Source: Saccharopolyspora flava (lineage in GTDB: Bacteria; Actinomycetota; Actinomycetes; Mycobacteriales; Pseudonocardiaceae). Taken from it: a stretch of 64,000 nucleotides of DNA. The first letter of the stretch is position 1, and the number at the start of each line of letters is the position of its first letter. Location of the stretch: contig NZ_FOZX01000004.1 of assembly GCF_900116135.1 (NCBI RefSeq), positions 1-64,000 on the forward strand, given 5' to 3'. Under the pieces are notes generated by a model. That model was not told the origin of the DNA, did no database searches, and saw only the letters and a list, made by a program, of their open reading frames with translations. A program made the translations under genes and the position numbers. Shown in pieces: positions 37,087 to 45,632 of the stretch.

Positions 37087-37307
37087 TCGGTGACCCCCAT
37101 GAAGCGCTGTATCGCCAGCATCTCGGCCTGGTCTTCGGGGTCGTCCTTGAGGCGCTCGGCGTCCTCCGACGCCTGCTCGAGCAGCTGCTCCTTGTACGCG
37201 CGCAGAAGCGCGTAGCGCACGGCTTCGGTGCGGCTGCCGCGTTCTCCCGTTAACGCCTTGAGCGCGGTCTCCATCGCCTCATCGGTGCGCACGTTGAGAG
37301 TTCCCAT
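37083..37307 (-). CDS. mazE: Ribbon-helix-helix antitoxin (MazE-like)
   Basis: 74-residue antitoxin. The N-terminal ribbon-helix-helix is MGTLNVRTDEAMETALKALT with RGSRTEAVRYALLRAYKEQL. The acidic tail (ASEDAERLKDDPEDQAEMLA) is the likely toxin-binding part. It is encoded before the toxin with a 4-base overlap. A 19-bp palindrome 10 bp upstream is its probable operator. The fold is RHH rather than the AbrB fold of E. coli MazE, as in many actinobacterial MazEF pairs. Confidence 0.87.
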   Translation of the reverse strand: MGTLNVRTDEAMETALKALTGERGSRTEAVRYALLRAYKEQLLEQASEDAERLKDDPEDQAEMLAIQRFMGVTE

Positions 37308-37316
37308 GCCCCGAGT

Positions 37317-37335
37317 GTATCGCAATTTGTAATAC
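37317..37335 (-). promoter_or_regulatory. Palindromic operator of the toxin-antitoxin operon
   Basis: GTATcgCAAtTTGtaATAC fits GTATNNCAANTTGNNATAC with perfect symmetry of the specified bases. It is AT-rich against a GC-rich background and ends 10 bp before the antitoxin ATG, so binding would block the promoter. Likely target of the RHH antitoxin, alone or with toxin. Confidence 0.7.
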
Positions 37336-37342
37336 GCGAGCC

Positions 37343-38275
37343 CTACCGCAGGGCGGGTTGGAGGATGGAGAGGCGTTGGGCGTCGGCGTCGAGTTCGGCT
37401 GCGACGCCGAGGGGGACGGTGCGCTGGGCTTCGCAGTGGCCGAAGCCCAGTTCCCAGAGGATCGGGACGCCGAGGTCGCCGAGGAGGTCCTCCAGCATCG
37501 CGCGGACCTCGTCCATCGGGCCGCAGTCGGTCCACGAGCCCAGCGCGATCCCGGTGGCGCCCCGGAAGAAGCCCGCGCGGATCAGCTGGATCAGGAACCG
37601 GTCGAGACGGTAGGGCTCCTCGGTGACGTCCTCCAGCAGCGCGATGCCGCGCTCCGGCGGACGGGCCGCCAGGCCCGCGCCCAGCGATCCGGCGAGCAGG
37701 CTCAGGTTGCCGCCGTAGGTGACGCCCAGCGCGCGCCCGGGCACCATCGTCGCGGCGTGGCGGCCGGTCAGGATCGTCACGCCCTCCGGCGCGAACAGGG
37801 TGCGGCGCAGGTGGTCGCGCGCCTTGTCGTCGTGGACGAACGCCTTGGTCGCGATCATCGGCCCGAAGATCGTCGCCAGCCCCAGCTCGGCGGCGAACAC
37901 CTCGTGCAGGGCGGTGACGTCGCTGGAGCCGACGAGGATCTTCGGCGTGGCCGTCGCCAGCTCGCCGAAGTCCAGGTGGTCGATCATCCGCAGGCACCCG
38001 TAGCCGCCGCGCGCGCAGAACACCGCCTTGACCTCCGGGTCGCACCAGGCGCGCTGCAGGTCGGTGGCCCGGTCGGCGTCGGCACCTGCGAGGTAGTCCA
38101 GCCGCGAGTGGCGGTCCAGCACGTGCTTGCCGACGCGGACCTCCAGGCCCCAGTCGCGCAGCAGGGCGAGCCCGGTCTCCAGCAGCTCGGTGGGCACCGG
38201 CCCGGCCGGGGCGACCACCGCCACCACGTCACCCGGGTGCAGCCTCGGCGGGCGGGTCAGTTCGCGCGTGCTCAT
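37343..38275 (-). CDS. Muramoyltetrapeptide LD-carboxypeptidase (S66)
   Basis: 310-residue serine peptidase of family S66, which trims the terminal D-Ala from murein tetrapeptides during recycling. N-terminal LHPGDVVAVVAPAGPVP, CARGGYGCLRMIDHLDFG, nucleophile Ser in ILVGSSDVTALH (about residue 120), Glu in LLEDVTEEPYRLDRFL and His in LGFGHCEAQRTVPLG complete the Ser-Glu-His set. No signal peptide, so it is cytoplasmic. The stop is 8 bp from the TA operator, so transcription from ldcA could enter the TA operon. Confidence 0.92.
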   Translation of the reverse strand: MSTRELTRPPRLHPGDVVAVVAPAGPVPTELLETGLALLRDWGLEVRVGKHVLDRHSRLDYLAGADADRATDLQRAWCDPEVKAVFCARGGYGCLRMIDHLDFGELATATPKILVGSSDVTALHEVFAAELGLATIFGPMIATKAFVHDDKARDHLRRTLFAPEGVTILTGRHAATMVPGRALGVTYGGNLSLLAGSLGAGLAARPPERGIALLEDVTEEPYRLDRFLIQLIRAGFFRGATGIALGSWTDCGPMDEVRAMLEDLLGDLGVPILWELGFGHCEAQRTVPLGVAAELDADAQRLSILQPALR

Positions 38276-38484
38276 CGGCGTGCTCCATCCCGGTCGGTTC
38301 GAACACCGCTGATCTTGCCGCGAGCGTATCGGCAGTCAGCGCGCCGCGCCGCAGTTCACCGACAGCGAACACGCTCTCGCGCGGGAGGGTCTGCCCAGGT
38401 CACCGCGTTGCACGGGAAGGTGATGTACAAAACGGGGGCCGGTCGCGCACGACGTGCGCTCGGTGGCCTAGTGTCGGAGGGGTC

Positions 38485-39051
38485 ATGGCTCGTGTCATCC
38501 ACGTCTTCCGCCAACCCGACCGATTCGTCGCCGGAACGGTCGGGGAACCCGGCGATCGCACCTTCTACCTGCAGGCGTCCGAGGACGTCCGCACGGTGAG
38601 CGTGCAATTGGAAAAGCAGCAGGTCTCGGTCCTGGCCGAGCGGATCGGCGCGCTCCTCGACGAGGTGCAGCGCCGCTTCGACGCCGACCTGCCCGGCTCC
38701 ACGCCCGAGGAGCTCGTCGACACCGAACCGCTCGCGGTCCCGGTCGACGAGGAGTTCCGCGTGGGCACGATGGGCCTGGGCTGGGACGCCGAATCCGAGG
38801 CCGTGGTTGTCGAACTGCTCGCGGTCACCGAGGAGGAGATCGACGAGTCGGTCGTCCTCGACGACACCGAGGAGGGGCCGGACGCGCTGCGCGTGTTCCT
38901 CAGCCCGGTGCACGCCCGCGCCTTCGCCGAACGCGCCGAGCGGGTCATCAGCGCAGGTCGCAAGCCCTGCCCGCTGTGCAACGAACCGCTGGACCCGGCC
39001 GGCCACATCTGCCCGCGGCAGAACGGCTACCGGCGCTCGGAAGAGGTCTGA
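38485..39051 (+). CDS. DUF3090 family protein
   Basis: 188-residue conserved actinobacterial protein. It starts MARVIHVFRQPDRFVAGTVG and ends with a CPLCNEPLDPAGHICPRQNG motif: two CxxC pairs arranged as a small zinc ribbon. The middle is acidic (EEEIDESVVLDDTEEG). It is followed five bases later by the SCO1664-type gene; the pair is conserved near mshC in actinobacteria (Rv2134c/Rv2133c-like). Function unknown. Confidence 0.9.
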   Translation: MARVIHVFRQPDRFVAGTVGEPGDRTFYLQASEDVRTVSVQLEKQQVSVLAERIGALLDEVQRRFDADLPGSTPEELVDTEPLAVPVDEEFRVGTMGLGWDAESEAVVVELLAVTEEEIDESVVLDDTEEGPDALRVFLSPVHARAFAERAERVISAGRKPCPLCNEPLDPAGHICPRQNGYRRSEEV

Positions 39052-39056
39052 GACCC

Positions 39057-39857
39057 GTGGCCGTCGAGGAGCCCGCGACCTGCGAGCTGCTGCGCCACGG
39101 GCGGCTGGAGATCCAGGGCAGGCTCGTGGAGGCGTCCAACGCGACGCTGTTCTGCTCGGTGGAGCTCGACGGCCTCTCCGGTGAGTGCGTCTACAAGCCG
39201 GTGCGCGGCGAGCGCCCGCTGTGGGACTTCCCCGACGGCACCTTGGCCGGCCGCGAGGTCGCGTCCTACCTGGTCTCCGAGGCCACCGGCTGGGGCCTGA
39301 TCCCGCCGACGCTGCTGCGCGACGGCCCGTTCGGGCCCGGCATGGTGCAGCTGTGGATCGACGAGCAGGCCGAGGAGGACGCGCAGCTCGTCGACATCAC
39401 CCACCCCAGCGAGGTCCGGGACGGCTGGCGGCAGGTGCTGCGCGCCCAGGACCCCGACGGCGACCCGGTGGTGCTCGCGCACGCCGACCACGAGCAGCTG
39501 CGGCGGCTCGCGGTGCTCGACATCGTGATCAACAACGCCGACCGCAAGGGCGGGCACATCCTGCGCGCCCCCGACGGCCGGGTGCTGGGCGTCGACCACG
39601 GCGTCAGCCTCAACACCGACGACAAGCTGCGCACGGTGCTGTGGGGCTGGATCGGCGAGCGCGTCGGCGAGGCCGAGCTCGAGCGGCTCGGCGAGGTCCG
39701 GGCCCTCATGGAGGGGGACCTCGCCGAGCAGCTCTCCGAGCACCTCACGATCAAGGAGGTGCAGGCGGTCAGCACCCGCATCGACCGCCTCCTCGACGCG
39801 GGGGTCTACCCGGAACCGTCCGGTGACTGGCCCGCCATCCCCTGGCCTGCTTTTTAG
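39057..39857 (+). CDS. SCO1664-family kinase-like protein
   Basis: 266-residue protein with a phosphoinositide-kinase-like fold. It has a Lys in GECVYKPVRGERPLWDFP (glycine-loop/Lys region), VLDIVINNADRKGGHIL (catalytic-loop Asp and Asn) and VLGVDHGVSLN (metal-binding Asp), so core kinase residues are present. Substrate unknown. GTG 39057 has GGAAGAGG upstream and lies 5 bp after the DUF3090 stop, implying one operon. It converges on the serine hydrolase gene with stops only 3 bp apart. Confidence 0.86.
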   Translation: MAVEEPATCELLRHGRLEIQGRLVEASNATLFCSVELDGLSGECVYKPVRGERPLWDFPDGTLAGREVASYLVSEATGWGLIPPTLLRDGPFGPGMVQLWIDEQAEEDAQLVDITHPSEVRDGWRQVLRAQDPDGDPVVLAHADHEQLRRLAVLDIVINNADRKGGHILRAPDGRVLGVDHGVSLNTDDKLRTVLWGWIGERVGEAELERLGEVRALMEGDLAEQLSEHLTIKEVQAVSTRIDRLLDAGVYPEPSGDWPAIPWPAF

Positions 39858-39860
39858 AGG

Positions 39861-41099
39861 TCAGTCGGTCAGGGCCTGGTACACCAGCTGGTGCAGGTAG
39901 GGCCGGATCGGGTGGGTGCTGGAGGGCATCAGCTGGGTGAGGAACAGGACCGTGAGGTCCTCGGCCGGGTCCACCCAGAACGCCGTGCTGGCCAGGCCGC
40001 CCCAGGCGAACTCGCCCTGGGAGCTCAGGACCTTCGCCGCCAGCGGGTCGTCGACCACCGAGAAGCCCAGGCCGAAGCCCTTGCCCGCGTTGGCGACCTC
40101 GGAGAACGAGCCCATCGCCAGGGTTTCCAAGTCCGCGCCACCCGGCAGGTGGTTGCGGGTCATGAAGTCGACCGTGCGCCCGCCCAGCAGCCGCACCCCG
40201 TCGAGCTCGCCGCGGCGCAGCAGCATCTGCTGGAAGCGGTGGTAGTCGCGGGCCGAGGAGAACAGCCCGCCGCCACCGGAGGGCGCCTTCGGCGGCTCGA
40301 ACGCGGCGTCGTACATCTCCTCGTGCTGGGGGTGCAGCCGCGCCTTGCCCTGCCGGTCCGCCGAGTACAGCGAGGCCAGCCGGTCGGCGTCGGCGCGGTC
40401 GACGTGGAACCCGGTGTCGGTCATGTCCAGCGGTTCGAGGATGCGGGTGCGGAAGAACTCGTCGAGCGTCTGCCCGGAGGCGACCTCCACGACCCGGCCG
40501 AGCACGTCGGTGGCCACCGAGTAGTTCCAGCGGGTGCCCGGGTCGAACAGCAGCGGGATCTCCGCCCACGCGTCGCAGCAGGCGGCCAGGTCCAGGTCGG
40601 GCGCCATGCCGAACTCGAACCCGGCGCGGCGGTGCAGCTCGTCGACCGGGTGCAGGTGGTTGAACGCGTAGGTGAGCCCGGCGGTGTGGGTGAGCAGGTG
40701 CCAGATCCGGATCGGCTCGGTGGCCGGCCGGGTCTGCGGGCTGCGGGCCGGTCCGCCGGTGTAGACCGACATCTCCGCGAACGACGGGATGAAGTCGGCG
40801 ACAGGGTCGGTGAGCTCGAACGCGCCTTCCTCGTAGAGCATCATGGCCGCGACCGAGGTGAGCGGCTTGGTCATGGAATAGATCCGGAACAGCGTGTCGG
40901 ACTCGACCGGTTTGCCGCTCTCGATGTCGCGCATGCCGTGCGTCGACAGGTGCGCGATCTTGCCCTGGCGGGCGACGAGCACCAGCCAGCCGGGCAGCTT
41001 GCCCGTCGTGACGTAGTCCTCGAAGTGCCGGTCGATCCGGCGCAACCGGTCCGCGTCGAAGCCGACCTCGCCCGGCTCCACCTCGATTTCCAGAGCCAC
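39861..41099 (-). CDS. Serine hydrolase of the beta-lactamase/EstB family
   Basis: 412-residue class C beta-lactamase-like hydrolase (PF00144 type). Nucleophile SxxK is SMTK in RIYSMTKPLTSVAAM (about residue 75); the Tyr motif is WNYSVATD, and the third element is WGGLASTAFW. HLLTHTAGLTY is a family hallmark. There is no signal peptide, so it is probably a cytosolic esterase rather than a secreted resistance enzyme. It is divergent from the MoxR-type gene. Confidence 0.88.
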   Translation of the reverse strand: MALEIEVEPGEVGFDADRLRRIDRHFEDYVTTGKLPGWLVLVARQGKIAHLSTHGMRDIESGKPVESDTLFRIYSMTKPLTSVAAMMLYEEGAFELTDPVADFIPSFAEMSVYTGGPARSPQTRPATEPIRIWHLLTHTAGLTYAFNHLHPVDELHRRAGFEFGMAPDLDLAACCDAWAEIPLLFDPGTRWNYSVATDVLGRVVEVASGQTLDEFFRTRILEPLDMTDTGFHVDRADADRLASLYSADRQGKARLHPQHEEMYDAAFEPPKAPSGGGGLFSSARDYHRFQQMLLRRGELDGVRLLGGRTVDFMTRNHLPGGADLETLAMGSFSEVANAGKGFGLGFSVVDDPLAAKVLSSQGEFAWGGLASTAFWVDPAEDLTVLFLTQLMPSSTHPIRPYLHQLVYQALTD

Positions 41100-41215
41100 C
41101 AGGGCCTCCCACTGCGTTGCGCGAAAAACGTTGCCGGGAGAGTTCTACCCCGCCGGTCCACGATTCGAAATCCTGGACTCGGTGGCGGCGTTCACGTTTC
41201 CCCCGGAGTAGCGTC

Positions 41216-42622
41216 GTGGGCGTGACGATCCCGACCCCACCTTCAGGACTGCCCCGCACGGCGGGGGAGCTGCGCGCCAGCGGACACGAACCCCGCAGCA
41301 TCAAGGCGGAGATGCGCGCGAACCTGCTGACCGCGCTGCGCTCCGGACAGGCGCTGTGGCCCGGCATCGTCGGTTTCGACCGAACCGTGCTGCCGCAGCT
41401 GGAACGCGCGCTGATCGCCGGGCACGACGTGGTGCTGCTCGGCGAGCGCGGGCAGGGCAAGACGCGGCTGCTGCGCGGGTTGCACGCGCTGCTGGACGAG
41501 TGGACCCCGGTCATCGAGGGCTCCGAGCTCGGCGAGCACCCGCTGGAGCCGATCACGCCGGTCTCGCGGCGCCGCGCCGCCGAGCTCGGCGACGACCTGC
41601 CGGTGGCCTGGCGGCACCGCGACGAGCGCTACGTCGAGAAGCTGGCCACGCCCGACACCTCCGTCGGCGACCTGGTCGGCGACGTGGACCCGGTCAAGGT
41701 CGCCGAAGGCCGGTCGCTGGGCGACCCCGAGACCATCCACTACGGACTCGTCCCGCGCGCGCACCGCGGTATCGTGACCATCAACGAACTCCCGGACCTG
41801 GCCGAGCGGATCCAGGTGGCGCTGCTCAACGTCATGGAGGAGCGCGACATCCAGATCCGCGGCTACAGCCTGCGGCTGCCGCTGGACGTGCTGCTGGTGG
41901 CCACCGCCAACCCCGAGGACTACACCAACCGCGGCCGCATCATCACCCCGCTCAAGGACCGCTTCGGCGCCGAGATCCGCACCCACTACCCGACGGAGAT
42001 CGACGACGAGGTGTCGTTGATGCGCCAGGAGGCGGACCTGCCTGCCGAGGTCGGCGACCACCTGCTGGAGGTGCTGGCCCGCTTCGTGGACCACCTGCGC
42101 GAGTCCAGCGCCGTGGACCAGCGCTCGGGCGTGTCGGCGCGGTTCGCCATCGCCGCCGCCGAGACCGTCGCGGCCGCCGCGCTGCACCGCTCCGCGCTGA
42201 CCGGCGAGGAACCGGCCGTGGCCCGCCCGGTCGACCTGGCCGCGGTGCCCGCCGTGCTGCGCGGCAAGATCGAGTTCGAGGCCGGTGAGGAGGGTCGCGA
42301 GGACGAGCTGCTGACCTACCTGCTGCGGCGCTCGGTCGCCGACACCGCGCGCGGCCTGTTCGCCGGGCTGGACCTGAACTCGCTGGCCGAGGCCGTCGTC
42401 GACGGCCACCCGGTGGCCACCGGCGAGCAGATCGCGGGCAAGGACGTGCTCACCGCGCTGCCGGAACTGCCGGTGCTGCACCAGGTCGCCGAGCGCGCCG
42501 GGGTGCGCGCCGAGGACCCGCCGGGCCGCATCGCCAGCGCGGTCGAGCTCGCCCTGGAGTCGTTGTACCTGGCCAAGAAGCTGGGCAAGGACTCCGACGA
42601 CGACCGCTCGGTGTACAGCTGA
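41216..42622 (+). CDS. MoxR/magnesium-chelatase-type AAA+ ATPase
   Basis: 468-residue AAA+ protein. Walker A is LLGERGQGKTRLL; Walker B is HRGIVTINELPDLAERIQVA; sensor 1 LLVATANPEDYTN and the arginine segment TPLKDRFGAEIRTH follow. It resembles magnesium chelatase subunit I and mycobacterial Rv0958. GTG 41216 is preferred because GGAG lies seven bases upstream; GTG 41222 is an alternative. Its TGA overlaps the ATG of the VWA gene (TGATG). Such pairs usually act as a chaperone that inserts a cofactor or remodels a partner. No bchlorophyll genes are near. Confidence 0.88.
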   Translation: MGVTIPTPPSGLPRTAGELRASGHEPRSIKAEMRANLLTALRSGQALWPGIVGFDRTVLPQLERALIAGHDVVLLGERGQGKTRLLRGLHALLDEWTPVIEGSELGEHPLEPITPVSRRRAAELGDDLPVAWRHRDERYVEKLATPDTSVGDLVGDVDPVKVAEGRSLGDPETIHYGLVPRAHRGIVTINELPDLAERIQVALLNVMEERDIQIRGYSLRLPLDVLLVATANPEDYTNRGRIITPLKDRFGAEIRTHYPTEIDDEVSLMRQEADLPAEVGDHLLEVLARFVDHLRESSAVDQRSGVSARFAIAAAETVAAAALHRSALTGEEPAVARPVDLAAVPAVLRGKIEFEAGEEGREDELLTYLLRRSVADTARGLFAGLDLNSLAEAVVDGHPVATGEQIAGKDVLTALPELPVLHQVAERAGVRAEDPPGRIASAVELALESLYLAKKLGKDSDDDRSVYS

Positions 42623-44574
42623 TGAGTTCCCGCTACCGGTACTCGGCGTGGCACGGCGGACCCGACCCGCTGGAGCCGCCGGTCGACCTGCGCGACGCGC
42701 TGGACCAGATCGGCCGCGACGTCATGGAGGGCGCCTCCCCGCGCTCGGCGCTGGAGGAGCTGCTGCGCACCGGCACCCGCGACTCGTCCGGGCTGGACGA
42801 GCTGACCCGCCGGTTGTGGCAGCGGCGCAGCGAGATGCAGCGCAGGCACCGGCTCGACGGCACGATCTCCGAGGTCCGCAGGCTGCTGGAGCGGGCGCTG
42901 GAGCAGGAGCGGCTGGCCCTGTCGGCCGACACCTCCGAGGACGCCCGCTTCCGCGAGCTGCAGCTCAGCGCCCTGCCGCCGGACGTGTCCGGGCAGGTCA
43001 ACGAGCTCGCCGAGTACGACTGGCGGTCCTCGGAGGCCCGGGAGGCCTTCGAGGAGATCCGGCAGATGCTGGGCACCGAGGTCCTCGAGCAGCGCTTCCA
43101 GGGCATGAAGGAAACCATGCAGGAGGTCTCGCCGGAGGACGTCGAGCGGGTGCGGGAGATGCTCGACGACCTCTCGGCGCTGCTGGCCGCGCACGCCCGC
43201 GGCGACGACGACGTCCAGCGGAAGTTCGACGAGTTCATGGCCAAGCACGGCGAGTTCTTCCCGGAGAACCCGCAGAACGTCGACGAGCTCGTCGACGCGC
43301 TCGCGGCCCGGTCGGCCGCCGCGCAGCGGATGCTGAACTCGATGAGCGAGGAGCAGCGCCAGGAGCTGATGTCGTTGTCGCAGCAGGCCTTCGGCGATCC
43401 GCGGATCGCGCAGGCGCTGCAGAACATCGACCGGCAGCTGCAGGGGTTGCGGCCCGGCGAGGACTGGAGCGGGCGGGCGCGGTTCCGCGGCGACCAGCCG
43501 ATGGGCATGGCCGAGGCGACCGCGGCGATGGCCGAGCTGGGCGAGATGGACCGGCTGGCCGAGCAGCTGAGCCAGTCCTACCCGGGCGCGAGCCTGGAGG
43601 ACATCGACCTGGAGGCGCTGGAGCGCCAGCTCGGCCCGCAGGCCACCGTCGACGCGCAGCGGCTGTCGCAGATCGAGCGCCAGCTGCGCGATCAGGGCCT
43701 GCTGCGGCGAGCGCCGGACGGGTCGTTGCAGCTGAGCCCGCGGGCGATGCGGCGGCTCGGGGAGAACGCGCTGCAGTCGGTCATCTCGCAGCTCGGCACG
43801 CGCCGGGGCGAGCGGGACACCGACCGCGCGGGCGCGGCGGGCGAGCTCACCGGCACCACCCGGCCCTGGACCTACGGCGACGCCGAGCCGTGGGACGCCG
43901 TGCGCACGGTCCGCAACGCGGTGCTGCGGCGGGCGGCCGAGGGCGCGGACTCGCCGATGCTGGACCTCGCGGACCTGGAGGTCGCCGAGACCGAGCAGCG
44001 GTCCCGCTCGGCGGTGGTGCTGTGCGTGGACACGTCGTGGTCGATGGTGCAGGACGGCCGGTGGGTGCCGATGAAGCGCACCGCGCTCGCGCTGCACCAC
44101 CTGGTCGCGACCCGGTTCCGCTCAGACGCCCTGCAGCTGGTCACCTTCGGGCGTTATGCGTCCACTGTGGACGTCGGTGAGCTGGCGGCGCTGGAGGGTA
44201 CGTGGGAGCAGGGCACGAACCTGCACCACGCCCTGCTGCTCGCGGGTCGCCACCTGCGCAAGCACTCCGACGCGCAGCCGGTCGTGCTGGTCATCACCGA
44301 CGGCGAGCCGACGGCGCACCTGGAGCCGGACGGGGAGGCGTTCTTCGACTACCCGCCCGACCCGCACACCCTCAGCGTCACGCTGTCCGAAGTGGACGCC
44401 CTGCACCGCCTGGGCACGACCCTGAGCGTGTTCATGCTCGGCGAGGACCCGCGTCTGGAGCAGTTCGTCAACATCGTCGCCCGCCGGGGCGGCGGCCGGG
44501 TTCTCGCGCCCGACGCCGACGGCCTCGGCGCCGCCGTCGTGGGCGACTACCTCCGCACCAAGCGGCGGCGGTGA
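42622..44574 (+). CDS. VWA-domain partner of the MoxR-type ATPase
   Basis: 650-residue protein. A long helical, Glu/Arg/Leu-rich N-terminal region (about 20-440) precedes a C-terminal von Willebrand A domain with a complete MIDAS metal site: VLCVDTSWSM (DxSxS-type), GTNLHHAL (Thr) and VITDGEPTAH (Asp). This matches the ChlD-like partner (Rv0959-like). It is start/stop coupled with the ATPase. The family B repeat copy 2 lies 16 bp past its stop, before the convergent betaine-importer gene. Confidence 0.88.
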   Translation: MSSRYRYSAWHGGPDPLEPPVDLRDALDQIGRDVMEGASPRSALEELLRTGTRDSSGLDELTRRLWQRRSEMQRRHRLDGTISEVRRLLERALEQERLALSADTSEDARFRELQLSALPPDVSGQVNELAEYDWRSSEAREAFEEIRQMLGTEVLEQRFQGMKETMQEVSPEDVERVREMLDDLSALLAAHARGDDDVQRKFDEFMAKHGEFFPENPQNVDELVDALAARSAAAQRMLNSMSEEQRQELMSLSQQAFGDPRIAQALQNIDRQLQGLRPGEDWSGRARFRGDQPMGMAEATAAMAELGEMDRLAEQLSQSYPGASLEDIDLEALERQLGPQATVDAQRLSQIERQLRDQGLLRRAPDGSLQLSPRAMRRLGENALQSVISQLGTRRGERDTDRAGAAGELTGTTRPWTYGDAEPWDAVRTVRNAVLRRAAEGADSPMLDLADLEVAETEQRSRSAVVLCVDTSWSMVQDGRWVPMKRTALALHHLVATRFRSDALQLVTFGRYASTVDVGELAALEGTWEQGTNLHHALLLAGRHLRKHSDAQPVVLVITDGEPTAHLEPDGEAFFDYPPDPHTLSVTLSEVDALHRLGTTLSVFMLGEDPRLEQFVNIVARRGGGRVLAPDADGLGAAVVGDYLRTKRRR

Positions 44575-44590
44575 GGTGTTCCTCGGCAGC

Positions 44591-44660
44591 GGACAGTTTT
44601 AGCCATAATCACCCATGATCAATGTCCGAAATGTCGGGACAATTATGGCTAAAACTGTCC
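44591..44660. repeat. Family B hairpin element, copy 2
   Basis: GGACAGTTTTAGCCATAAT (44591-44609) pairs with ATTATGGCTAAAACTGTCC (44642-44660) as a perfect 19-bp stem. The 32-nt centre CACCCATGATCAATGTCC... is shared with copy 1. It is placed between the stops of the VWA gene and the convergent glycine-betaine binding protein. Confidence 0.95.
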
Positions 44661-44712
44661 TCTGGTGAGCAGGGCGCCGCCGGAGACGCCCTGCTCACCA
44701 GCGGAGCGGCGG

Positions 44713-45603
44713 TCAGCCCGCGAAGGACTTGATGACGTCCGGGTTGGCGTCGGCCCACTTCTTGGCCGCTGCCTGCTCCTGGCCCTTGGCGGCGCTGTTG
44801 ATCTCGTTCTCCAAGCTGGCCAGCTGCTGGTCGTTCAGCTTGAACTTCTTGACCATGTCGGCGACCTCGGGGAAGTCCTGGCTGAAGTTCTGGCGCCCGA
44901 CGCCGTGGATCTGCTCGGCCGTGCCCATCGCGCCCATCGGGTCCTGCAGGTCCTTGATGGGGTAGCGGGCGTAGGCCCAGTGCGGGTGCCACAACGTCAC
45001 GACGATGGGCTTCTGCTCGTCGGTCGCCTTCTGCAGCGCGGCGAGCATGGCCGTGGTCGACGAGGTCTGCAGCTGGAACTCGCCCTCCAGGCCGTACTTC
45101 GGCAGCGCCTCCTTGGTGGTTCGAGTCAGCCCCGCGCCCGGGTCGATGCCGGTGATCGTGCCGCCCAGCTCACCGCCCTTGCCCTTGAGATCGGCGATCG
45201 AGTTGACGTCGGTCATGTAGTTGGGCACGGCGATGTTGAGCGTGGCCTGGTCGTACCAGATCCCCAGATCTTCCAGCTTCGGTCCGTACCGGTTCCAGTA
45301 GTCCTCATGCGTTGCGGGAAGCCACGCGTCGAGGAACAGGTCCGGGTTGCCCTGGGCCAGGCCCGCGTAGATGGGGCCGGGCTCCAGCTCGGTCGCGTTG
45401 ACCTTGTAGCCCCGCCGCTCCAGCAGCTCCTTGTAGAGGTACGTGACGGCGATGTCCTCGTCCCACGCGATGTAGCCGATGTTGATCTGCTTGGCTTCCT
45501 GACCGGTCTGCGCCTCGCGGCCACCGCACCCGGCGGCGACCATCACCAGCGCGGCGAGCGCGGCCAGAATCGCCACCAGCCGTCTCGATCTCGTGCGCAA
45601 CAT
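44713..45603 (-). CDS. Glycine betaine/proline ABC importer binding lipoprotein
   Basis: 296-residue lipoprotein of the OpuAC/ProX family. Signal peptide RRLVAILAALAALVMVAAGC ends in a lipobox Cys. Ligand-box aromatic residues appear in DAWLPATHEDYW and TLWHPHWAYARYP; these Trp/Tyr rings normally cage quaternary ammonium ligands. ATG 45603 starts 29 bp after the permease stop. It is the last gene of a three-gene operon (ATPase, permease, binding protein) for osmoprotectant uptake; the exact ligand (betaine, carnitine, proline betaine) is not certain. Confidence 0.92.
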   Translation of the reverse strand: MLRTRSRRLVAILAALAALVMVAAGCGGREAQTGQEAKQINIGYIAWDEDIAVTYLYKELLERRGYKVNATELEPGPIYAGLAQGNPDLFLDAWLPATHEDYWNRYGPKLEDLGIWYDQATLNIAVPNYMTDVNSIADLKGKGGELGGTITGIDPGAGLTRTTKEALPKYGLEGEFQLQTSSTTAMLAALQKATDEQKPIVVTLWHPHWAYARYPIKDLQDPMGAMGTAEQIHGVGRQNFSQDFPEVADMVKKFKLNDQQLASLENEINSAAKGQEQAAAKKWADANPDVIKSFAG

Positions 45604-45632
45604 TGACAACCTGCCTTTCCGCGACGCCGGTC

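Noticed and set aside
39861..41099. Secreted beta-lactamase resistance gene
   Set aside because: No signal peptide, and the motif set fits EstB-type esterase/serine hydrolases as well as beta-lactamases.
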